A DNA stretch of 64,000 bases from Bacillus sp. es.036. GTDB lineage: Bacteria; Bacillota; Bacilli; Bacillales; Guptibacillaceae. The DNA lies in NCBI RefSeq assembly GCF_002563635.1, contig NZ_PDIZ01000001.1:2728001-2792000 (forward strand), in the 5' to 3' direction. A program made the translations under genes and the position numbers. Positions 36,948-45,033 of the stretch are shown here, one piece after another (position 1 is the first letter of the stretch; each line of letters starts with the position of its first letter). Under the pieces are notes generated by a model that saw nothing but the letters and a program-made list of their open reading frames with translations, was not told the origin of the DNA and made no database searches.

Positions 36948-38063
36948 ATGAGGAAATTATTCCTTTTCCTTCTCGTTGCTTTAGTCGCTTTGGTTACAGC
37001 TTGTTCGAACTCCGCATCCACAAACGAGCAGACCGATGAAAAGACAGATCAGCAAGCAACTAATGAAGATGAAAGCAAAGAATCAGATAAAAAGGCTGAA
37101 AAAAAGAATGAAGAAAAAGAAGTGGCTCAACCTTTTGAAGCACTGGCCCCGTCTGAAGATGCGAAACCACTTAAGGAAACAATGACCGAAGAAGAATTAG
37201 CGAAAATGCCTGTTGTCGAAGCACACGGCGAAGATCGTACAAGAAAGACACCCGTTGGCGAAACGTTAATGGAAGGCACAACTGATGAGACAGACGGTAT
37301 TCTAAAAGATTATCGCCTCGTTGCTTACTATGGTCAACCAAACTCTACCAAAATGGGGATTTTGGGTGAGATGGAACCTGAAGCATTAATGACGAAATTA
37401 AAAGAACAGACTCAAGCTTATTCTGATGCTGATCCAGACCGTCCTGCCATTCCAACGATTGAGTTAATCACTACAATCGCTCAGCGTGACCCAGGTCCAA
37501 ACGGAAAGTACTATCACATGACTTCTGAAGAGGATATCGATGAATACGCTGAGCTTGCAAAGAAACATAATGCCATTCTCATGTTAGATGTTCAGCTAGG
37601 TCGTGATACCGCTCTTCATCAAGTGAAGCTATTGGAAAAATGGTTAAAGCTTCCTTACGTGCATGTCGCGATTGATACCGAGTTCCACGTCAAAGAAGGC
37701 CAAACGCCTGGAATCGACCTTGGAAGTGTCGATGGTTCTGAAGTTCAGGAAGTTGTTGACTATGTTTCTAAGTTTGTAGAAGAAAATAACTTACCTGACA
37801 AAATCGTACTTGTTCACCAGTTTACAGACCATGCTGTTACAAACAAGCAGGCAATCAAGCCCACTGACAACGTAGAAGTTGCCCTTAATTTCGATGGGTA
37901 TGGTGATTATGGAACGAAAATGTCACTCTATCGTAAATTTGTGCGAAATGAGCCTGTTCAATACGGCGGATTTAAAATTTTCTATAATAAAGATAAACCG
38001 GTTTTAACACCTGCTGAAGTCCTTCAGCTTGATCCGAATCCAGCGATCATAAATTATCAATAA
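36948..38063 (+). CDS. Lipoprotein with TIM-barrel-like domain, function unknown
   Basis: 371 residues from the ATG at 36948 with AAGGAAG. Signal peptide with lipobox LVTAC (Cys about 19), then a charged linker of about 40 residues rich in Lys, Glu, Asp, then a globular domain of about 270. In that domain RLVAYYGQPNS, ILMLDVQLGRD, VHVAIDTEFHV, KIVLVHQF and VALNFDGYGDYG are successive strand-like segments with acidic ends, as in glycosidase-type barrels. I do not recognise a named family. Single gene. Confidence 0.75.
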   Translation: MRKLFLFLLVALVALVTACSNSASTNEQTDEKTDQQATNEDESKESDKKAEKKNEEKEVAQPFEALAPSEDAKPLKETMTEEELAKMPVVEAHGEDRTRKTPVGETLMEGTTDETDGILKDYRLVAYYGQPNSTKMGILGEMEPEALMTKLKEQTQAYSDADPDRPAIPTIELITTIAQRDPGPNGKYYHMTSEEDIDEYAELAKKHNAILMLDVQLGRDTALHQVKLLEKWLKLPYVHVAIDTEFHVKEGQTPGIDLGSVDGSEVQEVVDYVSKFVEENNLPDKIVLVHQFTDHAVTNKQAIKPTDNVEVALNFDGYGDYGTKMSLYRKFVRNEPVQYGGFKIFYNKDKPVLTPAEVLQLDPNPAIINYQ

Positions 38064-38068
38064 TCCGT

Positions 38069-38110
38069 AGCGCTTTTCCCTTTCCTTTTAGGGGTAAGGC
38101 GCTTTTTTTG
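38069..38110 (+). terminator. Terminator of the lipoprotein gene
   Basis: AGCGC-TTTTCCC / GGGGTAAG-GCGCT stem with seven T. Confidence 0.75.
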
Positions 38111-38193
38111 TTTAATAATAAAACTTCCACTCCCACCTTCTTTACGCATACTTTTTCCATGATAAGCCAACCTAATCATTGGAGGTGAGGATC

Positions 38194-38355
38194 ATGGAAA
38201 AAAAGACACCAAACAAAAATGAAATCAAACAGAACAATTTGAACAAATTCACGAATGAATATGGTGCTGATTTAGATGAACAGGCAATGAACGGCGATTA
38301 CGGCATGCTAGAGACTGAGGAAGAAGATCGAGCAAACAAAAAAGCGAAGAAATAG
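38194..38355 (+). CDS. Unrecognised 53-residue hydrophilic protein
   Basis: ATG with GGAGGTGAGG before it. Very polar, Asn/Lys/Glu-rich, no Cys or hydrophobic stretch: FTNEYGADLDEQAMNGDYGM is the distinctive core. The composition recalls small spore-associated or stress proteins of Bacillus but I cannot place it. Followed by a good terminator. Confidence 0.65.
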   Translation: MEKKTPNKNEIKQNNLNKFTNEYGADLDEQAMNGDYGMLETEEEDRANKKAKK

Positions 38356-38360
38356 TAATA

Positions 38361-38396
38361 GCCACCTTGTCTATTAGTGATAAGGTGGCCTTCGTT
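38361..38396 (+). terminator. Terminator, plus-strand small gene and GNAT gene
   Basis: GCCACCTT / AAGGTGGC stem followed by TTCGTTTAAT; convergent genes on both sides may share it. Confidence 0.7.
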
Positions 38397-38410
38397 TAAT
38401 GTAAATGATG

Positions 38411-38959
38411 CTACTCGCTTTGTACACGTCCCATTATAATCGTATTGATGTATTGGTCATTAGACAAGCGTTTATCTCTTTTCAAAATCCCTTCTACTTC
38501 AAACCCATGATCTTGATAAAGGTTAACGGCTTTTGTATTCGTCTCTGATACATATAACGCGATTTTCTTGACATTGTTACGATCAGCCCAGGTGATGCTG
38601 TTCTTTAATAAGCTGCTTCCAATTCCATAGCCCCAATAGTCTCTTAAGACACCAACCCCGAAAGTTACTTTATGCGAAAACCTCTTCAACTGAGTCCCTT
38701 CGCATCTCGCGTAGCCAACGATCTTGCTATTTACTTCTGCTACTAAAAAGAGGTTCGTTGGGGCTTCTTCATCTTTAAGAATGATTTGTTTAAACATAGC
38801 ACCGTCTAGAAGCGCTTCTCCTTTCTCTCGGTCCAAAAAGTCTGTCTCCGCATCAATCTGCCTTCTCACGTTAGAAAGCTGATGGGCATCTTCTAATTCG
38901 GCAGAGCGAATGACGTAACATAAACTTTCCACCCTATATTCTCTTTGAGTAACCTTCAT
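38411..38959 (-). CDS. GNAT-family N-acetyltransferase
   Basis: 182 residues, GGAGGAG before the ATG. Acetyl-CoA loop VLRDYWGYGIGSSLLKNSITWA and the C-terminal VNLYQDHGFEVEGILKRDKRL are typical of RimJ/RimL-like acetyltransferases. Substrate unknown. Confidence 0.88.
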   Translation of the reverse strand: MKVTQREYRVESLCYVIRSAELEDAHQLSNVRRQIDAETDFLDREKGEALLDGAMFKQIILKDEEAPTNLFLVAEVNSKIVGYARCEGTQLKRFSHKVTFGVGVLRDYWGYGIGSSLLKNSITWADRNNVKKIALYVSETNTKAVNLYQDHGFEVEGILKRDKRLSNDQYINTIIMGRVQSE

Positions 38960-39020
38960 AACTCCTCCTCAACATGAAAACTCTTTCTAACATACCTTTT
39001 ATAAAAGATGTAGTTTTCAC

Positions 39021-39332
39021 TTATAAATCTGGGTGTTTTCCATAGCTCAGTTTGATCATAAATGGATAAAAGAGAACCAGCATGATAAAAAATGCCACAC
39101 ACCCTCCAATAAGAATAGACAAAGGGATGACTGCTCCATATAAAATAATGACTATCATATAGACCTGAAAAAGGAGAAAAAATGGGATAAATCGTGATTT
39201 TCTCAATTGAAGATAATGTGGGGCTGAACAACTTGGACAAAAGATACCGGAAATCAGATGATTTATCCCCAACATCTTCATAATAAGTTCATTCCACTTA
39301 AATGAATAACCACAGTTTTTACATTTAGGCAT
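39021..39332 (-). CDS. Zinc-ribbon membrane protein (CxxC-20-CxxC type)
   Basis: 103 residues. CKNC at residues 4-7 and CPSC at 32-35 form a zinc ribbon, followed by two membrane segments. The family is small and uncharacterised. A relative lies in the cassette array (48260-48550) and a third, broken one at 60968-61144. Single gene. Confidence 0.72.
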   Translation of the reverse strand: MPKCKNCGYSFKWNELIMKMLGINHLISGIFCPSCSAPHYLQLRKSRFIPFFLLFQVYMIVIILYGAVIPLSILIGGCVAFFIMLVLFYPFMIKLSYGKHPDL

Positions 39333-39471
39333 CTCTAATCTCCTTTTGATGTTAACCTATACCAGGGTATAAGAGCATATAAGCGACCAATAATGAATAA
39401 AATAAGGATTTCATTTGCTCAACTACTTCGGTACCCTTCCTCTTTTCGCTTCACGTTATGGAGCGTTAAAG

Positions 39472-39627
39472 CTAGGAACCCTCATCATTTTTTGCTTCTA
39501 GTTTACTTTCTACTTTTCTTAGCAAGTCGTTTTGCATCTGTAGTTGATCTGTTATTTTCAATCCTACTTTTTCTATGGTTTTCGTTAAAGACCAAAATAA
39601 AATAAATATAAAAACAATCAAAATCAT
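39472..39627 (-). CDS. Small single-TM protein with coiled-coil tail
   Basis: 51 residues from the ATG at 39627 with GGGGGAG before it. Membrane helix ILIVFIFILFWSLTKTI then a helical charged tail NDLLRKVESKLEAKN. Lies 50 bases downstream of the four-TM gene and is probably co-transcribed. No family recognised. Confidence 0.65.
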   Translation of the reverse strand: MILIVFIFILFWSLTKTIEKVGLKITDQLQMQNDLLRKVESKLEAKNDEGS

Positions 39628-39676
39628 ACCTGTACTCCCCCTTCTCTCTTTTTCTAATGGTCTTAGCCGTATCAAT

Positions 39677-40066
39677 TTACGTGCCTTGTCTGGAAGATTG
39701 ACGAAACGATTTTCTGACGTATATGGTATAAATCAAAACAACGATTGAAAAAATGACATTTCCGAGAAAAGGCTGCTGAGATATATTGGATATGAGGAGA
39801 GCACTAATGCACCCAAAGATTATGGAATAGGCGATCATGAACCAGTAGCCCCAGTTTGTTAACCTGATATATCCATATACCATTACAAAAGAAAGAAGAG
39901 CGACGAGGATTCTCATCAACCTTTCTGGAGCATTTGGTAATCCAAACCGTTCCGCAATCCCAATCGTATTGGCCCCTGCGTCATAAAAGATGGCGGTAAT
40001 GAGCAATACCACCGCTCCAAACAAATAGAAGTAGCTAATGAGCGTTACGCCTAACGGTCTTTTCAA
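39677..40066 (-). CDS. Four-TM membrane protein of unknown function
   Basis: 129 residues from a TTG behind GGGGGG. Four hydrophobic segments; RPLGVTLISYFYLFGAVVLL at the start resembles the many small DUF membrane proteins of Bacillaceae. No charged catalytic motif. Confidence 0.7.
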   Translation of the reverse strand: MKRPLGVTLISYFYLFGAVVLLITAIFYDAGANTIGIAERFGLPNAPERLMRILVALLSFVMVYGYIRLTNWGYWFMIAYSIIFGCISALLISNISQQPFLGNVIFSIVVLIYTIYVRKSFRQSSRQGT

Positions 40067-40114
40067 CTGTCTTTTCCCCCCTCGAAAACTGAAAGCTTCT
40101 CTCTCTACTAGTTT

Positions 40115-40324
40115 TTATTTATGAACCTTTATTTTAATTCTTTTCGTTTTTCTTGATATCTTCTTTCTTAAAAAAGAGATACAGATGCATATGACCTCCA
40201 AATGCAATAAGGCCCAGCCCCAACTCTTGAAACCACATGAGATAAAACCCATCAAATTAAAATAAGTAAACGAGTATAAAAGAAAGCCTAGTGTTACATA
40301 AATGGCCGTTACACCGTGTCCCAT
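40115..40324 (-). CDS. Possible small membrane protein, weak
   Basis: 69 codons, ATG at 40324 without a clear ribosome site. Two hydrophobic stretches and a Lys/Arg-rich tail KKISRKTKRIKIKVHK. Could be a remnant of a longer gene, since it abuts the LytTR promoter region. Confidence 0.35.
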   Translation of the reverse strand: MGHGVTAIYVTLGFLLYSFTYFNLMGFISCGFKSWGWALLHLEVICICISFLRKKISRKTKRIKIKVHK

Positions 40325-40545
40325 TATTTACAGCTGCCTATTCGTTCGACTATCCCAATTATTTCAAAACGTTGACTTGCTGGCAATCTTTTCTTTCATC
40401 GCAGGAACGGAACAACCGGCAACAAAAAAGGCAATAGATGCAATATACCCTTTCGAAATGACGTCTTACCTTTATTCGAATGACTTCCTGCTTTTCCAGA
40501 TCTATACTAATCTTAAGAAAGCCGCAAAACAAAGGATGTGAACAA

Positions 40546-41001
40546 GTGAAAATTTCACTCGATGTTAATCGGAAGTATGACGAAACGAGCGTAACGATTC
40601 ACTGTAGAGAAATGGATGATTCGATTAAAGAGATATTGGATTATCTTAATACTGAAAAAACGGAATTCATTGTCGGTAAACGAGGCGAAGGGCAGCACAT
40701 TTTAAAACCAAATCAAGTTCATTCTTTCCATTCAGAAGGCGATCAAGTAATGGCAACGACAGCTCAAGGCGTTTTTAAAGTGAAAGAGAAATTGTATGAG
40801 CTAGAAGAAAGTTTGCCGATGAATACATTTATCCGGCTCTCCAAGTCCGTCATTGCTAATCTGCATGAGATCAGTCATTTTGAACCATCATTTAATGGCA
40901 CGCTCGCTGTACACTTTCAATCTGGTAAAAAAGAATATGCTTCAAGACATTATGTAGGCAAAATACGAGAGATTCTAAAAATGAATAGGAGGTCAAAGTA
41001 A
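40546..41001 (+). CDS. LytTR-domain transcription regulator
   Basis: 151 residues from a GTG at 40546 with AAGGATG before it. The C-terminal LytTR domain covers about residues 50-148: VFKVKEKLYELEESLPMNTFIRLSKSVIANLHEISHFEP and AVHFQSGKKEYASRHYVGKIREIL. No receiver domain. Such stand-alone LytTR genes pair with a DUF3021 membrane gene, as here, and act as an autoregulated switch. Confidence 0.9.
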   Translation: MKISLDVNRKYDETSVTIHCREMDDSIKEILDYLNTEKTEFIVGKRGEGQHILKPNQVHSFHSEGDQVMATTAQGVFKVKEKLYELEESLPMNTFIRLSKSVIANLHEISHFEPSFNGTLAVHFQSGKKEYASRHYVGKIREILKMNRRSK

Positions 41002-41415
41002 ATGAAAACATTTTTATTTAGGAGTATGGTTGGGTTATTTTTTGGAGGGTTTCTAGCTGTATTACTAACCTATGGGATTATTTTCTTAGGTGATCAAGCG
41101 ACGCTTGATTCCAACCTTTTTGTAACAAACTCGTTAGGAGCGATTTTCTGTGGATGGTTGTTTACGGTTACACCGCTTTACTTTGAAATTCATTCTCTAA
41201 AACTCCCTCAACAAACAGCATTGCACTTTTTCACTGTAATGGTTGTCTATTTTATTTTGGCGTATGGGATTGGTTGGATCCAGCCAGATCTAGTAAATAT
41301 ATTACTCTTTATTGCTATTGCGCTTGTATTCTACAGCATCATGTGGACGGCTTTCTACTTATATTTTAAGCATCAATCTAAGAAATTAAATGAAGATCTT
41401 CAACAAACCAAGTAG
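41002..41415 (+). CDS. DUF3021 membrane protein
   Basis: 137 residues, four membrane segments, ATG directly after the LytTR stop with AGGAGG in that gene's end. The partner is thought to inhibit its LytTR regulator at the membrane. Ends at a strong hairpin shared with the convergent recombinase gene. Confidence 0.85.
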   Translation: MKTFLFRSMVGLFFGGFLAVLLTYGIIFLGDQATLDSNLFVTNSLGAIFCGWLFTVTPLYFEIHSLKLPQQTALHFFTVMVVYFILAYGIGWIQPDLVNILLFIAIALVFYSIMWTAFYLYFKHQSKKLNEDLQQTK

Positions 41416-41437
41416 CCTTCCCTTTATTATAAATGGC

Positions 41438-41470
41438 AGAAGCGCATTCAACTGGAATGCGCTTCTAAAA
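41438..41470. terminator. Bidirectional terminator between DUF3021 and recombinase genes
   Basis: AGAAGCGCATTC / GAATGCGCTTCT stem with a five-base loop; the recombinase stop codon is in it. Confidence 0.7.
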
Positions 41471-42307
41471 GTATTTTGTATAGAAGTCGTGACGGAGTTT
41501 TCCACTAAGCTGAGCATATAGCTTTGTTGTTTCGCTCTTCTCATGCCCCATCAAACTTTGAATCACTTCAAGAGGAGCTCCGTTATTAATCATATGCGTT
41601 GCGTAACTATGTCTTAATTGATGAGGGTGAATCACTTTATCAAGTTCTGCACGTCTAGAAATTCGTTTAATGATATAGCGGACAAGATCAATACTCATCC
41701 TTCTTTTTGGCCTTCTCTCCGTTATGAATAAGCAAGGTTCAAGGTCTTTACGCTCATCAAGATAGCGTTTTAACCAGATAGAACACCGCGTGTTAAAGTA
41801 CACTTCTCTTTCCTTATCTCCTTTTCCATGAACAATAACAGAATTTGAATGAAAGTTAACATCCTCACGATTAAGCTTCACAACTTCACCAATACGACAA
41901 CCAGTTGAGTAAAAGAATTCAAACAACGCTTTTTCCATCGTATTCTGACAGGCTTCTCTCAAGTGTTCAATTTCAATTTCATTTAGAAACTTTGGAATTC
42001 TCTTACCAAGCTTAGGTTCTTTCAATTTAGCGGCTGGATTTTTCTGAATAAGTCCCTCATCATAAGACCATTTAAACAGTGAGCGGATGCAGCGAACACG
42101 ATGTCCTAAACTAGAAGGCTTTAAATGACTCCCCATTTTCACTAAATAAGCTTTAAGATGATCTGTCGTAATCCCATTTATATCAACATTGCCAAAATGA
42201 CGTAAGAGCTGATTGTACTGAAAATTGTAAGTCTTGAGCGTTAACGGAGAATAGCCCTCAATTTGCTTATCAAGATTATATTTTTCCCAAACAAGTGATA
42301 ACAACAT
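41465..42307 (-). CDS. Tyrosine recombinase, XerC/XerD-like
   Basis: 280 residues, GGGAG before the ATG. N-terminal SAM-like core-binding domain at 1-95; catalytic domain at 105-280 with Arg 138 (GCRIGEVV), Lys 162 or 165 (GKGDKER), His 229 and Arg 232 (HPHQLRHSYATH), His 255 (GHEKSETT) and nucleophile Tyr 264. All six catalytic positions are present, so it should be active. It lacks the extra helix insert of integron integrases as far as I can judge. It lies 1.9 kb left of an array of palindromic repeats and is the obvious candidate to act on them, though it could equally be a stray Xer-like gene. Confidence 0.92.
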   Translation of the reverse strand: MLLSLVWEKYNLDKQIEGYSPLTLKTYNFQYNQLLRHFGNVDINGITTDHLKAYLVKMGSHLKPSSLGHRVRCIRSLFKWSYDEGLIQKNPAAKLKEPKLGKRIPKFLNEIEIEHLREACQNTMEKALFEFFYSTGCRIGEVVKLNREDVNFHSNSVIVHGKGDKEREVYFNTRCSIWLKRYLDERKDLEPCLFITERRPKRRMSIDLVRYIIKRISRRAELDKVIHPHQLRHSYATHMINNGAPLEVIQSLMGHEKSETTKLYAQLSGKLRHDFYTKYF

Positions 42308-42462
42308 TCATTCCACTCCCTAAGGTTACGAATCTAGTAATCTTGAAACTATTATGTCCAGGAAATGTAGAGTTTATGCTTGAGTTATTTTATAATCTCT
42401 GCTCGATCCTTAAACCGCCAAATAGAATTTTATAGTAAGACTTTAGTAAAATGATGAATAAT

Positions 42463-42487
42463 AAAAAACCCTAAATTATAGGGTTTC
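42463..42487 (-). terminator. Terminator of the YuzF-like gene
   Basis: AAACCCTA / TAGGGTTT hairpin with six T on the minus strand. Confidence 0.8.
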
Positions 42488-42509
42488 CTAAGGAATTTAC
42501 TTTTTAAAC

Positions 42510-42758
42510 TTAGGACTCTGGCATAATCCAAATAATTTCGCCTATGCGAACAAAGAAAGTTGAATCATGTTCTTTAACCACAACATGATCTGGTTTGGCA
42601 TCAATCACTGTTCCATTTACTGGACCACGTGATGTATCAATAACCACTCTATTTCCAATAAGGCTGCGAAGAGCTGCATATACGTAAGGCTCTACGACCA
42701 CAACTTGCATAGGGACATTGGGTGACATCTGGGAATACATCATTCCACCGGGATTCAT
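42510..42758 (-). CDS. yuzF: DUF2642/YuzF-like protein
   Basis: 82 residues with AGGAGGGGG. SLIGNRVVIDTSRGPVNGTVIDAKPDHVVVKEHDSTFFVRI is an Sm-like beta core with the GTV-DH-VV pattern of the CotQ/YuzF spore-related family. Met/Pro-rich start. Probably a spore-coat-associated or small structural protein. Strong terminator follows. Confidence 0.75.
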   Translation of the reverse strand: MNPGGMMYSQMSPNVPMQVVVVEPYVYAALRSLIGNRVVIDTSRGPVNGTVIDAKPDHVVVKEHDSTFFVRIGEIIWIMPES

Positions 42759-42963
42759 CTTTCCCCCTCCTAGTATGTTACTCTACATGTTCATTTTATT
42801 ACATACTAGCTTGACTCGTTCCCTCCTAACATTTTACCCTTCAATTCCCATTGCTTGTTAGCTCTTCATTTAAAGAGGGTTGCTAGGTATTATGGTTGTT
42901 TCCAACCACACCTTCATACCCTCATGACAGATTTGCTTAACACCAATTATTTCACAGTAATCT

Positions 42964-43221
42964 TTAATCAAACTTCTCTTTAACTACTTTCAGAAATTGT
43001 TCCACTTCGACTTCTTTTTTTAGATTTAATGCGAGTAGATCTCTACTTAAATAAGTTTCACCTTCAAACTCTTTTTGGAATTTTTTATAGTAATTCTTCA
43101 GACAAGGATGTGCTTTAGATATCTTTTCTACCTTTAAATTAATTTTGTATTCTTTAGTTCCAATCCCTAGTGAAGTATATACTCCTATTATAATATCAAG
43201 CAAAAGATCTAAGATAAGCAT
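42964..43221 (-). CDS. Unrecognised 85-residue protein downstream of AraC regulator
   Basis: The ATG lies two bases after the stop of the AraC-type gene without its own ribosome site, so it is probably translated by coupling. A short hydrophobic N-terminus (LILDLLLDIIIGVYTSLGI) is followed by a charged helical part. No family recognised. To its left, ACCAATTATTTCA (42940-42955) matches the outer end of the long array repeats, so the array may once have reached here. Confidence 0.6.
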   Translation of the reverse strand: MLILDLLLDIIIGVYTSLGIGTKEYKINLKVEKISKAHPCLKNYYKKFQKEFEGETYLSRDLLALNLKKEVEVEQFLKVVKEKFD

Positions 43222-43223
43222 AT

Positions 43224-44102
43224 TTAATTACTGAAATCTAGGTTTCCAGGACTTTCTGGTAGAGGATTTACTTCAAGGATATTTGTTGATTGAACATTTT
43301 TTGAAACCTCCTGAAATTGGAATCCATCTATCCACACCTTCCCAGAACCATGAAGCAATACTCCAAAATGAATAGCCTCACTGTCTTCTTCGACATCAAG
43401 AATAACCGAATAGTAGTTCCAATCAGTTGTTCCCTCAATTTGTCTATTTTCCATATTATCAAATTGCAATACATCCCCAGTCTTATTATCAACACGCATC
43501 CAGGCACCACACTTATAAACTTTCTCTGTCTTTAGGAAACATGACATCTTCAATCTCTTTCCTTTGTATGTATTAGATTGAAAACCTTGCATGATTGTAG
43601 CAAAATGATTTTGATTTGTTTCTTTTTTTCCATATAGTAATCCTGATTGTTTACCTGTATGAAATTGTGATGGATCTAATTTAATCTCATATATTTCTGG
43701 ATTTGAGCCACTTAAAGTCCATTTTTCTACTTTATTACGATCATCCACACTATCTTCCTCCTTTTTTATTAAAAGCGTTCTCATTATTTTTCTATACTTT
43801 GACGGTGGCAAATTATAAATATCTTTAAATGCCCGAGTAAATGCTTCTTGCGATTGAAACCCCCAAATAATGCCTATAGATAGAATTGACTCATCACTGT
43901 CTAATAACATTAAGGATGCCATAGCCATCCTCCGATGCCTAATATACTCACCAATTGTCTTGCCAGTTTCCTGCTTAAAAACGCGAAGTAAATGGTATTT
44001 TGAATAACCAATAAGAGAAGGCAATTCATCAATAACTATGTCATCATCTAAGTTCTCTTCGATATAAGAAATCGTTTTTTGTGTAGTATTGCTATAGTTC
44101 AC
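43224..44102 (-). CDS. AraC-family regulator with carbohydrate-binding-like C-terminal domain
   Basis: 292 residues from the GTG at 44102, chosen for GAGGTG six bases before it; the open frame continues to 44330 but would translate the array repeat. AraC HTH at about 10-110: ISYIEENLDDDIVIDELPSLIGYSKYHLLRVFKQETG and FKDIYNLPPSKYRK. Residues 150-285 look like a beta-sandwich (galactose-binding-like): MSCFLKTEKVYKCGAWMRVD, VWIDGFQF. The order (HTH first, ligand domain second) is that of Rob/SoxS-type regulators with effector domains. Ligand unknown. Confidence 0.82.
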   Translation of the reverse strand: MNYSNTTQKTISYIEENLDDDIVIDELPSLIGYSKYHLLRVFKQETGKTIGEYIRHRRMAMASLMLLDSDESILSIGIIWGFQSQEAFTRAFKDIYNLPPSKYRKIMRTLLIKKEEDSVDDRNKVEKWTLSGSNPEIYEIKLDPSQFHTGKQSGLLYGKKETNQNHFATIMQGFQSNTYKGKRLKMSCFLKTEKVYKCGAWMRVDNKTGDVLQFDNMENRQIEGTTDWNYYSVILDVEEDSEAIHFGVLLHGSGKVWIDGFQFQEVSKNVQSTNILEVNPLPESPGNLDFSN

Positions 44103-44188
44103 ATCATCCACCTCATATTTAGCATAGCTTAAATCACCAATAATTTTTTGATCATAATTGCTAATATTAAAAACAAAACGAAAAAATA

Positions 44189-44228
44189 AGCTTATCTTAT
44201 TACAGATAAGCTCCGAGATTATGGAAGA
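44189..44228 (+). repeat. Array repeat 1
   Basis: Perfect stem AGCTTATC / GATAAGCT with eight-base loop, then box GCTCCGAGATTATGGAAGA. It abuts the 5' leader of the AraC gene, so it is the left end of the recognisable array. Confidence 0.9.
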
Positions 44229-44278
44229 ATTGATTTCTAGATATTCTCCTTTGATTAGATAAAAGTATATTATATGTA

Positions 44279-44353
44279 CTACTTTAAAAGAAGCCATATC
44301 ACTACTAAGATGATAGCTATTATCCCCCATAACAAAACTTGCTTATTTCTCAA
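44279..44353 (-). CDS. 24-residue single-TM peptide
   Basis: TTG start with GGGAGG eight bases before it. Sequence RNKQVLLWGIIAIILVVIWLLLK: two basic residues, one membrane helix, final Lys. Fills the unit between repeats 1 and 2. The good ribosome site argues it is real despite its size. Could be a toxin-like or regulatory membrane peptide. Confidence 0.5.
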   Translation of the reverse strand: MRNKQVLLWGIIAIILVVIWLLLK

Positions 44354-44386
44354 TCTTTTACCTCCCTTCAATAGGTTCTGATTATT

Positions 44387-44410
44387 GAGCATTCGCTCCG
44401 ATTTAAAGGA
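44387..44410 (+). repeat. Array repeat 2, short variant
   Basis: Reduced copy: GAGC-ATTC-GCTC mini-stem running into box GCTCCGATTTAAAGGAAG. Confidence 0.75.
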
Positions 44411-44443
44411 AGATCACGAATTTCCTTTGAAGGTATTGCCCGT

Positions 44444-44617
44444 CTAAGTTGAGTGCTTATTTCCTTTCTTATTTCGTCCAATTAAAATAGCAATGAAGAG
44501 AAATCCGAACCCTACTATGTTCATAATGGTATTACCTAAATTGCCTATGTCACTAATTTTTAAACCGATTAGAAAACCACCAAACAAAATAAGTGGAATA
44601 ACTATAACAAATCTCAA
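44444..44617 (-). CDS. 57-residue two-TM protein
   Basis: TTG start with CGGAGGAATAAT before it. Two membrane segments (VIVIPLILFGGFLIGLKI and TIMNIVGFGFLFIAILIG) joined by a short loop, then the basic tail RNKKGNKHST. Sole gene between repeats 2 and 3, stop about 35 bases from the repeat 2 box. No family recognised. Confidence 0.65.
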   Translation of the reverse strand: MRFVIVIPLILFGGFLIGLKISDIGNLGNTIMNIVGFGFLFIAILIGRNKKGNKHST

Positions 44618-44665
44618 AATTATTCCTCCGAACCTATATAGTGCGTTTTACTTTCACTTACTTCT

Positions 44666-44719
44666 TAAAAGCCATAAGATACTATGATTATTACAGATTA
44701 GCTCCGAGATACTGGAAGA
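44666..44719 (+). repeat. Array repeat 3, diverged long type
   Basis: TTATTACAGATTAGCTCCGAG recalls the long-type loop and right arm, but the left arm has drifted (GCCATAAGAT). Box GCTCCGAGATACTGGAAGA. Confidence 0.8.
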
Positions 44720-44748
44720 TGGTAAAAAACGATCCTTCTGTCTTAAGG

Positions 44749-44940
44749 TTAAGACTTTTCTTCTTTTGATAACAGTCCAACAATGAACATGACAATAGCA
44801 TATATAATAATCGTAGTTATTAATAAAGTTAATGGATTAAAATGATCATGCAAAAATGGGGACAAAACTATTACTATCACCAATAGTATTGCACCAGTTA
44901 TTTTTTGGTTTTTCTTCTTTTTTGCAACTTCCATTTTCAA
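44749..44940 (-). CDS. 63-residue two-TM protein
   Basis: TTG start with GGGAGG six bases before it. Basic start MEVAKKKKNQK, then two membrane helices (ITGAILLVIVIVLSPFL and LTLLITTIIIYAIVMFIVGLL) and tail SKEEKS. Only gene between repeats 3 and 4; the stop is about 30 bases from the repeat. No family recognised. Confidence 0.68.
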   Translation of the reverse strand: MKMEVAKKKKNQKITGAILLVIVIVLSPFLHDHFNPLTLLITTIIIYAIVMFIVGLLSKEEKS

Positions 44941-45002
44941 TGATAACCTCCCTTTATTCCTGGGTTGCTCTTAAATAATGAAATAGCTGCAAAGACACCT
45001 TA

Positions 45003-45033
45003 CTCAACATTCGCTCCGAGATTATGGAGTAAG
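45003..45033 (+). repeat. Array repeat 4
   Basis: CAACATTCGCTCCGAGATTA then TGGAGTAAG; within the box CTCC pairs with GGAG across GAGATTAT. Stop codon of the next gene begins at its right end. Confidence 0.85.
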
